From Alcaligenaceae bacterium (GTDB taxonomy: Bacteria; Pseudomonadota; Gammaproteobacteria; Burkholderiales; Burkholderiaceae_B), in NCBI GenBank assembly GCA_012512545.1, contig JAAZDZ010000570.1, positions 1-9,127 of the forward strand: 9,127 nucleotides of DNA, read 5' to 3'. Position 1 is the first letter of the stretch. The number at the start of each line of letters is the position of its first letter. The notes beneath the pieces were generated by a model. It was not told the DNA's origin. It saw only the letters and a list, made by a program, of their open reading frames with translations, and ran no database searches. This document shows, one piece after another, positions 1 through 5,270 of this stretch. Position numbers and translations under genes: made by a program.

Positions 1-127
1 ATCGCAGGTTACATTCGTCATTGGGCTATATCAGCCCAATGGAATACGAAAAACGCTGGCACGCGAGTCAATATAAAATCGCTGCCTGACCCCGGGCTAA
101 GGACTACGAAAAACAGGGGCAATATCA
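1..127 (+). mobile_element. Right end of an IS3-family insertion sequence (partial)
   Basis: The window opens inside an insertion sequence. The first 89 bases encode the C-terminus of an IS3-family OrfB transposase. The DNA after its stop reads inward, on the minus strand from base 127, as TGATATTGCCCCTG, which fits an IS3-family terminal inverted repeat beginning with TG. The boundary is supported independently: the neighbouring DUF4142 gene keeps family-like sequence up to its codon at 127-129 and then diverges. The left end of the element and any target-site duplication lie outside the window. The exact end could be 121 instead, because TGCCCCTG would also fit a TG terminus. Confidence 0.85.
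3..89 (+). CDS. IS3-family transposase OrfB, C-terminal end (partial)
   Basis: This is the last 28 codons of a DDE transposase; the start lies before the window. The frame reads RLHSSLGYISPMEYEKRW and ends in KIAA before TGA at 87-89. The pattern H-S-x-L-G-Y-x-S-P-x-E-Y/F-E is the hallmark C-terminal sequence of IS3-family OrfB proteins (rve integrase-core family), which act with OrfA through a -1 frameshift to excise and circularise the element. The catalytic D, D and E residues are upstream and cannot be checked, so activity is unknown. The 9-bp palindrome at 19-41 falls inside this coding sequence and is probably just codon sequence. Confidence 0.88.
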   Translation, partial: RRLHSSLGYISPMEYEKRWHASQYKIAA

Positions 128-444
128 ATCATCATCTCGGCAAAATGGCGTACTTCTTGGCTTTCCGCTTTATCCAGCGCTAACTGGCTGCCCTCGATCT
201 CTGCATAGCTGCCTTGTATGGCGTTTTCCATAAAGCGACGGTCTTGCTGATTCAGCTGTGACTCTGGCTGCCCCTGGTTGTTCGCGGCTGCTGGCGACTG
301 GGCGCGTGAGTCTGTGGCATGAGCCGCCGCCCCGGTCTGGGGCGCTGTTGCGGGATTCATTCCTTGTGTGGTTTGGGCGTGTGCACCAAATCCGGCCATC
401 GCGATACCCATTGCCAGGGCGATGGCGCTGCGGGGTGTCTTCAT
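97..444 (-). pseudogene. DUF4142 exported protein, truncated by the IS
   Basis: The start is convincing: ATG at 442-444 is preceded by a strong AAGGAGG ribosome binding site at 448-454. Residues 1-23 form a signal peptide (MKTP, hydrophobic core, probable cleavage after AHA). Residues 24-62 are a low-complexity Ala/Gln/Pro-rich linker. Residues 67-107 match the beginning of a DUF4142 (ferritin-like, four-helix) domain: a D-x-x-F-x-x-x-A opening and an F-A-x-M-M-I-D stretch. The family normally continues with an Asp-His and another 60 or more residues. Here the sequence switches to IAPVFRSP and stops at TAG, all of it encoded by the insertion sequence. The product would be a periplasmic fragment of under half a domain, so the gene is probably inactivated. 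The role of DUF4142 proteins is not well defined; stress-linked periplasmic functions have been suggested. Confidence 0.85.
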
Positions 445-618
445 AAGGCCTCCTTGAAATAAACGATGCGCCCAATGGCGCTGCGCTTCGTCTACTGCAA
501 GGCGCGTACCTGGACGGCTTCCGTATCGTTAGCCGTCGCAGCCGACGACCAGAATCTGCTGCCTGGGATACTTGGCGACGTTGGGATGCGCCAGGATGTC
601 CAGCAGCCCACCAGTGCT
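445..618. other. Intergenic stretch between truncated DUF4142 gene and MDR gene
   Basis: This 174-bp gap holds the DUF4142 ribosome binding site (448-454). It also holds an open stretch, 529-618 minus, that continues the MDR dehydrogenase frame beyond its TAG stop for 29 codons to a TAA at 529-531. I see no convincing rho-independent terminator and no RNA gene. Confidence 0.5.
448..454 (-). promoter_or_regulatory. Strong ribosome binding site of the DUF4142 gene
   Basis: AAGGAGG lies 3 bases upstream of the ATG at 442-444 on the minus strand. It is a near-complete anti-16S match and fixes the start of the truncated DUF4142 gene. Confidence 0.8.
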
Positions 619-1629
619 CTAGATATCTAACACAATCTTCCCAAAGTGCTGGCCGCTGGCCTGGTACTGGAAAGCTTCCACCATGTCCTCCATGGCGAAG
701 TGTTTATCAATGATGGGGCGCAGGCCATTAGCTTCAATGGCTCGAACGAAATTTTCCTGATGGCGGCGGCTGCCGACAATGAATGCCTTCAGATTCACCT
801 GGCGGGCCAACGCAGGCCCCAGGGGCAGTTCGCTATTCATGCCGCTTAGCACACCAATCACCGCGATATGGCCACCCACTCGCGTTGCGGCCATGGACTG
901 GGCTAGCGTGGAAGGTCCACCCACCTCGATGACGTGGTCGACACCTCGGCCTTCTGTAAGGCGCAGGACCGTTTCACCCCAGGTTGGATCTTCACGATAA
1001 TTAATGACATCATCGGCCCCCAGCGCTTTCAGCCTGGCCATTTTTTCTTCGCTTGACGTAGTGGCGATCACGCGGGCACCAGCGATTTTGGCAAGCTGCA
1101 ATGCGAAGATGGACACCCCTCCCGAGCCTTGAACCAATACGGTCTGACCCGGGCTGAGGTGTGCGTTTTCAAACAATGCACGCCAGGCAGTGAGCCCGGC
1201 CGTCGTCAGCGTGGCGGCTTCTGCGTGGCTGTATCCCTTGGGAGCCAGAGTGAATGCGGTTGCAGGCATGGTCACCTGTTCGCGAGCATAACCGTCAATG
1301 CCATCACCGGGCACTCGCCCGAAACCGGCGGCGCTGGGTTCACCGGACAGCCAATCCGGGAAGAAGGTACTGACAACGTGATCGCCTGCCGCGAACTCTT
1401 CCACACCCGCCCCGACAGCTATGACTTCGCCTGCGCCGTCCGACATGGGGATGCGACGTTCTGCAGGCGCCATCGCGCCGCTGACTACCCCCAAATCGTG
1501 ATAGTTCAGGGAACTGGCACGCAGCCGGACAGTGATCTCGCCGGCCTGAGGGTCCCTGGGCTGGGTTGTTCCTGCAGAAACCGTGTCAAAGCCACCCCCG
1601 GCTTCGATAAACATGGTCTTGATGCTCAT
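619..1629 (-). CDS. Zinc-independent MDR-family NAD(P)-dependent alcohol dehydrogenase / quinone oxidoreductase-like protein
   Basis: The gene encodes a 336-residue cytoplasmic oxidoreductase of the medium-chain dehydrogenase/reductase superfamily. The GroES-like N-terminal domain covers about residues 1-125 (LNYHDL at 41-46; GDHVVSTFFPDWLSG at 82-96, typical of a zinc-ADH-like subgroup). A Rossmann domain follows, with the nucleotide loop QGSGGVS at 167-173 and a GADDVINY segment near 204-211. No catalytic or structural zinc cysteine cluster is visible, so a quinone-oxidoreductase-type, zinc-free enzyme is likely. The substrate cannot be told. I chose ATG at 1627-1629 because GGAG (1635-1638) sits 5 bases upstream; a TTG nine codons earlier has no comparable site. 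The gene is co-oriented with queG, 114 bases downstream of its stop. An inverted repeat lies in the probable promoter region. Confidence 0.87.
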   Translation of the reverse strand: MSIKTMFIEAGGGFDTVSAGTTQPRDPQAGEITVRLRASSLNYHDLGVVSGAMAPAERRIPMSDGAGEVIAVGAGVEEFAAGDHVVSTFFPDWLSGEPSAAGFGRVPGDGIDGYAREQVTMPATAFTLAPKGYSHAEAATLTTAGLTAWRALFENAHLSPGQTVLVQGSGGVSIFALQLAKIAGARVIATTSSEEKMARLKALGADDVINYREDPTWGETVLRLTEGRGVDHVIEVGGPSTLAQSMAATRVGGHIAVIGVLSGMNSELPLGPALARQVNLKAFIVGSRRHQENFVRAIEANGLRPIIDKHFAMEDMVEAFQYQASGQHFGKIVLDI

Positions 1630-1692
1630 ATTTTCTCCGAATCCTTGCCACTGCAAATTGTGGTCACCTCTTCACAGTATCATCATTCCTTT

Positions 1693-1718
1693 GGGATTGA
1701 GTACACCCCCCCAATCCC
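1693..1718 (-). promoter_or_regulatory. Inverted repeat upstream of the MDR gene (candidate operator)
   Basis: GGGATTG (1693-1699) and CAATCCC (1712-1718) form a perfect 7-bp inverted repeat around a 12-base spacer that contains a run of seven C. It lies 64-89 bases upstream of the dehydrogenase start and 26 bases after the queG stop. A dyad there could be an operator for a small regulator. It has no T-run on either strand, so a terminator role is weaker. No cognate regulator gene is in view. Confidence 0.35.
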
Positions 1719-1743
1719 TGTCCGGGTCTTGCTCTGACTCGAT

Positions 1744-2877
1744 TCAGTCGAGCTGCGCCAGTGCCCATGCGATGTGTTCACGCACCAGGGCGCTGGGGTG
1801 ATCAGCCCGGCTCAGTAATGCAGCCCGTATTTCCTCCGCACGCACAGGGTCGGCTACACGCAACGCATTACCAAGCGCCACAGCGACGTTGCGCAACCAT
1901 CGTTCATGGTTAATCCGCCGGACCGGCCCGCCTTCTGTCTTTTTCAGAAAGGTGGGCTCGTCCCACGCAAAGAGTGCCATAAGCTGCTGGCCAACCAGAG
2001 GCGAACGCTCGTCGAAATCGGGTAGCTCAGTGGTCTGTGCGTACTTGTTCCAGGGGCAGATCAGCTGGCAATCATCGCAGCCATAGACATGGTTGCCCAT
2101 CAGCGGGCGAAATTCCTCGGGAATGGGGCCTTGATTCTCTATGGTGAGGTAGGAAATACAGCGCCGTGCATCGACCACGCCAGGCGCCACAATGGCGCCC
2201 GTCGGACAGACGTCGATACAGGCGCTGCAGGTGCCGCAATGCGCGCTGACCGGCTCCGTCGGTTCAAGCGCAAAATCCACAAAGATTTCACCCAGAAAAA
2301 ACATCGACCCGGCGTCGCGCGACAGCACCAGGGAATGCTTCCCCCGCCACCCCTGGCCGCTGCGAACAGCCAGCTCTTTTTCCAGTACCGGTGCCGAATC
2401 GGAAAAAACACGATGGCCGAATGGGCCGACCAGTGTCGCGATGCGGTCACATAGTTTTCGTAGACGCCCACGCACCACTTTGTGATAGTCACGCCCCCGC
2501 GCATAAAGCGACACCACGCCCTCATCGGCATTCTGCAGTCTGGAAAGCTCTCGGTGCTGCCAGTCGGGCACGGTGGAGTTGCGCGGCAGATAGGGCATGC
2601 GCACCGTTATCACACTGAGCGTGCCCGGGACCAATTCGGCAGGACGCGCACGCTTCAGGCCATGGCGCTCCATGTAATGCATGTTGCCGTGATGGCCCTT
2701 GGCCAGCCATTCCAGCAAATGCGGTTCAGCTGAAGCCAGGTCAATTCCTGAAACTCCTACCTGAGAAAACCCCAGGTCGCGCGCCCACGCCCGTATCTGC
2801 TCAAGCCACTGAGGGCCAGCGACAATTTTCGGTGAAAGTGTTGCCATGCTATTGCAAGCGCTGTGTGAGTCGGCCAT
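1744..2877 (-). CDS. queG: Epoxyqueuosine reductase QueG
   Basis: QueG catalyses the last step of queuosine synthesis, reducing epoxyqueuosine to queuosine in tRNA anticodons with cobalamin and two [4Fe-4S] clusters in the cytoplasm. From ATG 2877 the product is 377 residues, close to the usual length (about 380). Residues 20-200 form the cobalamin-binding reductase part, with FSDSAPVLEKELA (158-170) and GWRGKHS (176-182) motifs. The ferredoxin-like part has C214, C217, C220 and C224 (CGTCSACIDVCP), C240, and C267, C270 and C274 (CDDCQLICPWN). A HEAT-like tail (about 325-377) should bind tRNA. All expected cysteines are present. The start is uncertain: ATG 2877, GTG 2907 and ATG 2847 are in frame and none has a good ribosome binding site. 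I prefer 2877 on length. A TATCAT-like -10 box (2884-2889) lies about 7 bases upstream, so a leaderless transcript is possible. Confidence 0.93.
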   Translation of the reverse strand: MADSHSACNSMATLSPKIVAGPQWLEQIRAWARDLGFSQVGVSGIDLASAEPHLLEWLAKGHHGNMHYMERHGLKRARPAELVPGTLSVITVRMPYLPRNSTVPDWQHRELSRLQNADEGVVSLYARGRDYHKVVRGRLRKLCDRIATLVGPFGHRVFSDSAPVLEKELAVRSGQGWRGKHSLVLSRDAGSMFFLGEIFVDFALEPTEPVSAHCGTCSACIDVCPTGAIVAPGVVDARRCISYLTIENQGPIPEEFRPLMGNHVYGCDDCQLICPWNKYAQTTELPDFDERSPLVGQQLMALFAWDEPTFLKKTEGGPVRRINHERWLRNVAVALGNALRVADPVRAEEIRAALLSRADHPSALVREHIAWALAQLD

Positions 2878-2917
2878 TCTTCTATGATATGACAGACAAG
2901 CCCGCACGTTCGCTCAA

Positions 2918-3081
2918 GCGCTGTACCTCTGGATGAATGGCGAATTCGTCGGCATATGGAGTGTGCGTCCCGCGTCAATAAAGACGATGCTTTCCGTATT
3001 TCCATCGCCGGTGCCCAGGAGAAAACCGCACTGCTGTGGCTGAACAACCAATGGCACTTGCCTCATGGTTCCACGCCTACC
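2918..3081 (+). pseudogene. HipA-family kinase toxin remnant
   Basis: Two HipA pieces survive, in different frames. Bases 2918-2971 read ALYLWMNGEFVGIWSVRP, the conserved N-terminal strand of HipA kinases (compare the TWMNNQRVG region in E. coli HipA). Bases 2977-3081 read NKDDAFRISIAGAQEKTALL and then W-L-N-N-Q-W-H-L-P-H-G-S-T-P-T, matching the glycine-rich-loop region (ENDFRISVAGAQEKTALL in E. coli HipA). Roughly 110-120 residues between them are missing, including the regulatory Ser150 region, and everything after the P-T is gone, including the catalytic Asp residues. HipA proteins phosphorylate GltX-type targets and are neutralised by HipB; no hipB is present. This is a dead toxin gene with an internal deletion and frame change. 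The motif match is strong although I could not run an alignment. Confidence 0.85.
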
Positions 3082-3165
3082 CTCTCCAGGTGGCGTTTTG
3101 CCTTGGGTATTCCGGGTCTCCTTGTGATTGAAGCCAGCGGCGCGCAGCATTCCTGTTCGCTAGAT

Positions 3166-3188
3166 AAAGGCCATTGCTGGCCTTTTTT
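3166..3188 (+). terminator. Rho-independent terminator
   Basis: AAAGGCCA (3166-3173) pairs perfectly with TGGCCTTT (3178-3185) around a TTGC loop, and the T-run continues to 3188. It is best oriented on the plus strand, downstream of the hipA remnant. On the minus strand it could weakly stop transcripts leaving the DnrO-like gene that ends at 3249, but its T-tract there is only three bases. It may be the last functional trace of the gene that once occupied this interval. Confidence 0.75.
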
Positions 3189-3192
3189 AGCA

Positions 3193-3230
3193 AGAGAGGA
3201 ATCGCACATGCCAAGCCGACCATCCTCTCT
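3193..3230. repeat. 8-bp inverted repeat beside the terminator
   Basis: AGAGAGGA (3193-3200) and TCCTCTCT (3223-3230) are perfect inverted repeats separated by 22 bases. The left arm supplies an AGGA 7 bases before an ATG at 3208 that opens a 14-codon frame (MPSRPSSLNWFMVT, ending at 3252). This could be a small peptide, the 5' stub of a lost gene, or chance. Function unknown. Confidence 0.4.
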
Positions 3231-3248
3231 AAATTGGTTTATGGTTAC

Positions 3249-3623
3249 TTAATGGGAAATGTCAAAACTTTCCCAATGCGGGTGATCAAAATACGACCCA
3301 TAACCATTCAGCGCCTGAGCCATCTTTATCAAACCCTGTTCCGGCTGTTCGCCCGAAACCTTTCCCTCAATGACTTCAACACCCTGAATTATATTGCCCA
3401 GCAAGATATGAAGTTGGGCATCGGCTTCAGGCTCCAGATCGCAATTCTCTACGATGTAAGTGAATTGCGTCATGATTTCTCCAGACATCTTTTTGTAATC
3501 GTCCGCCTTCATAGTATTTGCATGAACGCTGTCCAGACCTGTTGAGACGATCTGATGCAGGGCACCCATACCCTGGCGCAGCGCTGCATCCGTTTCCCAT
3601 TTCTTTCCTTGATTGAGTTCCAT
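3249..3623 (-). CDS. DnrO-like protein, signal peptide apparently lost
   Basis: The reading frame matches the small proteins annotated DnrO in betaproteobacteria. They are alpha-helical, probably a cytochrome-c'-like four-helix fold, and usually exported with a His-rich start to the mature protein. Family-like motifs are MELNQGKKWETDAALRQGM, VENCDLEPEADAQLH and a C-terminal YFDHPHWE; I see no CxxCH heme site. Family-like sequence also extends upstream of this ATG: codons back to TTG 3668 read SDSHDHEVHG, the His-rich mature N-terminus. No signal peptide exists in any frame before that, only AT-rich sequence and an in-frame stop (TGA at 3689-3691). Neither TTG 3668 nor ATG 3623 has a good ribosome binding site. 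The gene is therefore either a cytoplasmic version or, more likely, 5'-truncated. It is divergent from the flavocytochrome gene. The dnr name points to nitric-oxide or denitrification contexts, but its biochemical role is not established. Confidence 0.7.
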   Translation of the reverse strand: MELNQGKKWETDAALRQGMGALHQIVSTGLDSVHANTMKADDYKKMSGEIMTQFTYIVENCDLEPEADAQLHILLGNIIQGVEVIEGKVSGEQPEQGLIKMAQALNGYGSYFDHPHWESFDISH

Positions 3624-3761
3624 GGTGCCGTGTACTTCGTGATCATGGCTGTCACTTTCTCTGCCCAATAGAATTTTATTTTTAATTCAAAGCCATTTAT
3701 TGATCGACAGCGCGAATGCGAATAGACCGCATTACCGTTAAGCACACTGATTATCCAAAAC

Positions 3762-3775
3762 TTGTCGCTCGTCAA
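3762..3775 (-). promoter_or_regulatory. Degenerate FNR/Dnr-type site candidate, DnrO-like side
   Basis: TTGTCGCTCGTCAA matches the TTGAT-N4-ATCAA consensus at 7 of 10 informative positions, with near-dyad outer ends TTG and TCAA. Read on the minus strand it is TTGAC-GAGC-GACAA, about 140 bases upstream of the DnrO-like ATG. It is noteworthy because a Crp/Fnr protein with FNR-type recognition residues is encoded nearby. Chance matches at this level are common in AT-rich DNA. Confidence 0.3.
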
Positions 3776-3811
3776 TTATTGAAAACGCTTCACCCCTTAC
3801 GATAAACTCAT

Positions 3812-3825
3812 CCGATCAACGTCAA
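3812..3825 (+). promoter_or_regulatory. Degenerate FNR/Dnr-type site candidate, flavocytochrome side
   Basis: CCGATCAACGTCAA matches TTGAT-N4-ATCAA at 7 of 10 positions (minus-strand reading TTGAC-GTTG-ATCGG). Its centre lies about 89 bases before the flavocytochrome GTG, and 35-40 bases upstream of a possible -10 hexamer at 3853-3858. That is close to, but not exactly at, the activating spacing used by FNR-class regulators. Confidence 0.3.
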
Positions 3826-3907
3826 GTGAAAAATAATGAGCAAAGCCGTTTTCAATATGAAACCTTTTACTGTTCCTTCGTGTTTGAAGAATTAAAAAGG
3901 AAAACAC

Positions 3908-5239
3908 GTGCATAAAATGAAGCGAACATTCTGGCTGATACTAATCGTGCTCACCAGTTCCTGGCTGATTGCCGAGCCCGCTCTGCTGAATACCTCCGGT
4001 TTTTTCCCCTGGCGCAATTTGATGGTTCAGTTGACTGGAGTGCTCGCCATGGGCTGCATGAGCATTGCCATGGTGCTGGCGCTTCGCCCCCGTTGGCTCG
4101 AGGATCAGCTGAATGGACTCGACAAAATGTATCGTTTGCACAAGTGGCTGGGTATCGGCGGCCTGGTGCTGGCCATTACGCACTGGCTGACTTCAAAGGC
4201 GCCAAAATGGTCGGTCGGCTGGGGGTGGCTTGATGCCCCCAAAAAAACACCGCCGGTTTTCGCTTCTGCAGTGGAAGAACTCTTATTCAGCTATCGCGGT
4301 ACGGCTGAACTCATCGGTGAATGGGCTTTCTATGCCGTGGTGATACTCATCGTCCTGGCTCTGATCCACCGTTTTCCCTACCATCTTTTCTACAAAACAC
4401 ACCGTCTGTTGGCCATCGCCTATCTGGTGCTGGTGGCGCATAGCGTGCTGTTAATCAAATTCAACTACTGGAGCTTGCCCGTCGGATGGCTGACCGCCTT
4501 GCTCATGGTGGCTGGCACGTGGGCGGCTGTAGTGGTGCTGCTGCGCCGGGTGGGCACCCGTCGGCAGGTACCCGGACAGATTGCAGGCATACGCTATTTC
4601 CCGGGCGTAAAGACCCTGGAAGTAAAAGCCTGCGTGACGGAATGGCCCGGCCATGAACCTGGGCAGTTCGCCTTTGTTACCACAGACAGCCGCGAAGGTT
4701 TTCACCCCTACACCATCGCGTCCGACTGGCGTGTTGCTGACCCCTGCATTACCTTTGCGGTCAAGGAACTGGGCGACCACACCAGCACCCTGCGTGAACG
4801 TTTGAAGGTGGGCCAGCCGGTCTCCGTCGAAGGGCCGTATGGCCGCTTTACGTTCGACGACACGCGTCCGCGACAGATCTGGATAGGCGGCGGCATTGGC
4901 GTGACACCCTTCATCGCCCGCAGCAAGTATCTCGCAACGCATGCGAACACAGGCAAGCAGGTGGATTTCTTCCACAGTACCGGCGAAGTCGACGAACAGG
5001 CTTTAGCCCTGATCGCAGAAAACGCAAGCCATACGGATATCCGTCTTCATGTGTTGATTGACGCTCGCGACGGTTACCTTACGGGTGAACGGATCCGGGC
5101 TACGGTTCCTGACTGGCGTGATGCCAGTATCTGGTTCTGTGGGCCGTCAAGCTTTGGCGAAGCGCTGCGGCGCGATTTTGCTGCCCAGGGCTTCCCGGTT
5201 GAACGACACTTCCACCAAGAACTGTTCAATATGCGGTAG
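3908..5239 (+). CDS. NOX/ferric-reductase-like transmembrane flavocytochrome
   Basis: This 443-residue inner-membrane protein should move electrons from NAD(P)H through FAD and two b-hemes across the membrane. The N-terminal half (about 1-215) has six predicted membrane segments of the ferric-reductase-like domain. The probable heme ligands are H78/H92 and H165/H178. Their spacings of 14 and 13 residues equal the gp91phox pairs H101/H115 and H209/H222. The C-terminal half is an FNR-type reductase: FAD motif HPYTIAS (266-272), GPYGRF (309-314), pyridine-nucleotide loop GGGIGVTP (327-334) and CGP (411-413), ending RHFHQELFNMR. The GTG start at 3908 is preferred because AGGA at 3898-3901 lies 6 bases upstream; ATG 3917 would be too far. 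It is followed 31 bp later by a Crp/Fnr gene, so the two are probably co-transcribed. The acceptor could be ferric iron, oxygen (superoxide), or a periplasmic partner; sequence alone does not decide. Confidence 0.88.
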   Translation: MHKMKRTFWLILIVLTSSWLIAEPALLNTSGFFPWRNLMVQLTGVLAMGCMSIAMVLALRPRWLEDQLNGLDKMYRLHKWLGIGGLVLAITHWLTSKAPKWSVGWGWLDAPKKTPPVFASAVEELLFSYRGTAELIGEWAFYAVVILIVLALIHRFPYHLFYKTHRLLAIAYLVLVAHSVLLIKFNYWSLPVGWLTALLMVAGTWAAVVVLLRRVGTRRQVPGQIAGIRYFPGVKTLEVKACVTEWPGHEPGQFAFVTTDSREGFHPYTIASDWRVADPCITFAVKELGDHTSTLRERLKVGQPVSVEGPYGRFTFDDTRPRQIWIGGGIGVTPFIARSKYLATHANTGKQVDFFHSTGEVDEQALALIAENASHTDIRLHVLIDARDGYLTGERIRATVPDWRDASIWFCGPSSFGEALRRDFAAQGFPVERHFHQELFNMR

Positions 5240-5270
5240 CAGTATCAATCATCGTTACAAGAGACCCGAC

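Larger units (their letters stand above)
3669..3907. promoter_or_regulatory. AT-rich divergent intergenic region
   Basis: This 239-bp region separates the DnrO-like gene (minus) from the flavocytochrome gene (plus) and is clearly more AT-rich than its flanks. It contains the FNR-like site candidates listed separately and a perfect palindrome TCAATTATTGA (3772-3782). An AATATG/CAATAT hexamer near 3853-3859 could be a -10 for the plus-strand gene. No RNA gene or open frame of note is visible. Confidence 0.55.

Noticed and set aside
19..41. Perfect 9-bp palindrome CATTGGGCT/AGCCCAATG with a 5-base loop, first read as a terminator or recombination site
   Set aside because: It falls wholly inside the IS3-family transposase coding sequence (HSSLGYISPMEY) and has no T-run, so codon sequence explains it.
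1129..1737. 202-codon plus-strand open frame
   Set aside because: It lies antisense to the well-supported MDR dehydrogenase gene, with no recognisable motif and no good start; a shadow of GC-rich codon bias.
2956..3252. 98-codon plus-strand frame as an intact small protein
   Set aside because: Only the part up to about 3081 resembles a protein family (HipA) and its true N-terminus is in another frame. The rest crosses the terminator, so it is a remnant, not a gene.
4451..4975. 174-codon minus-strand open frame
   Set aside because: It is antisense to the conserved reductase domain of the flavocytochrome and has no family features.
5058..5270. N-terminal extension of the Crp/Fnr regulator
   Set aside because: The extra residues overlap the flavocytochrome coding sequence in another frame and match nothing in the regulator family; ATG 5271 gives the normal length.
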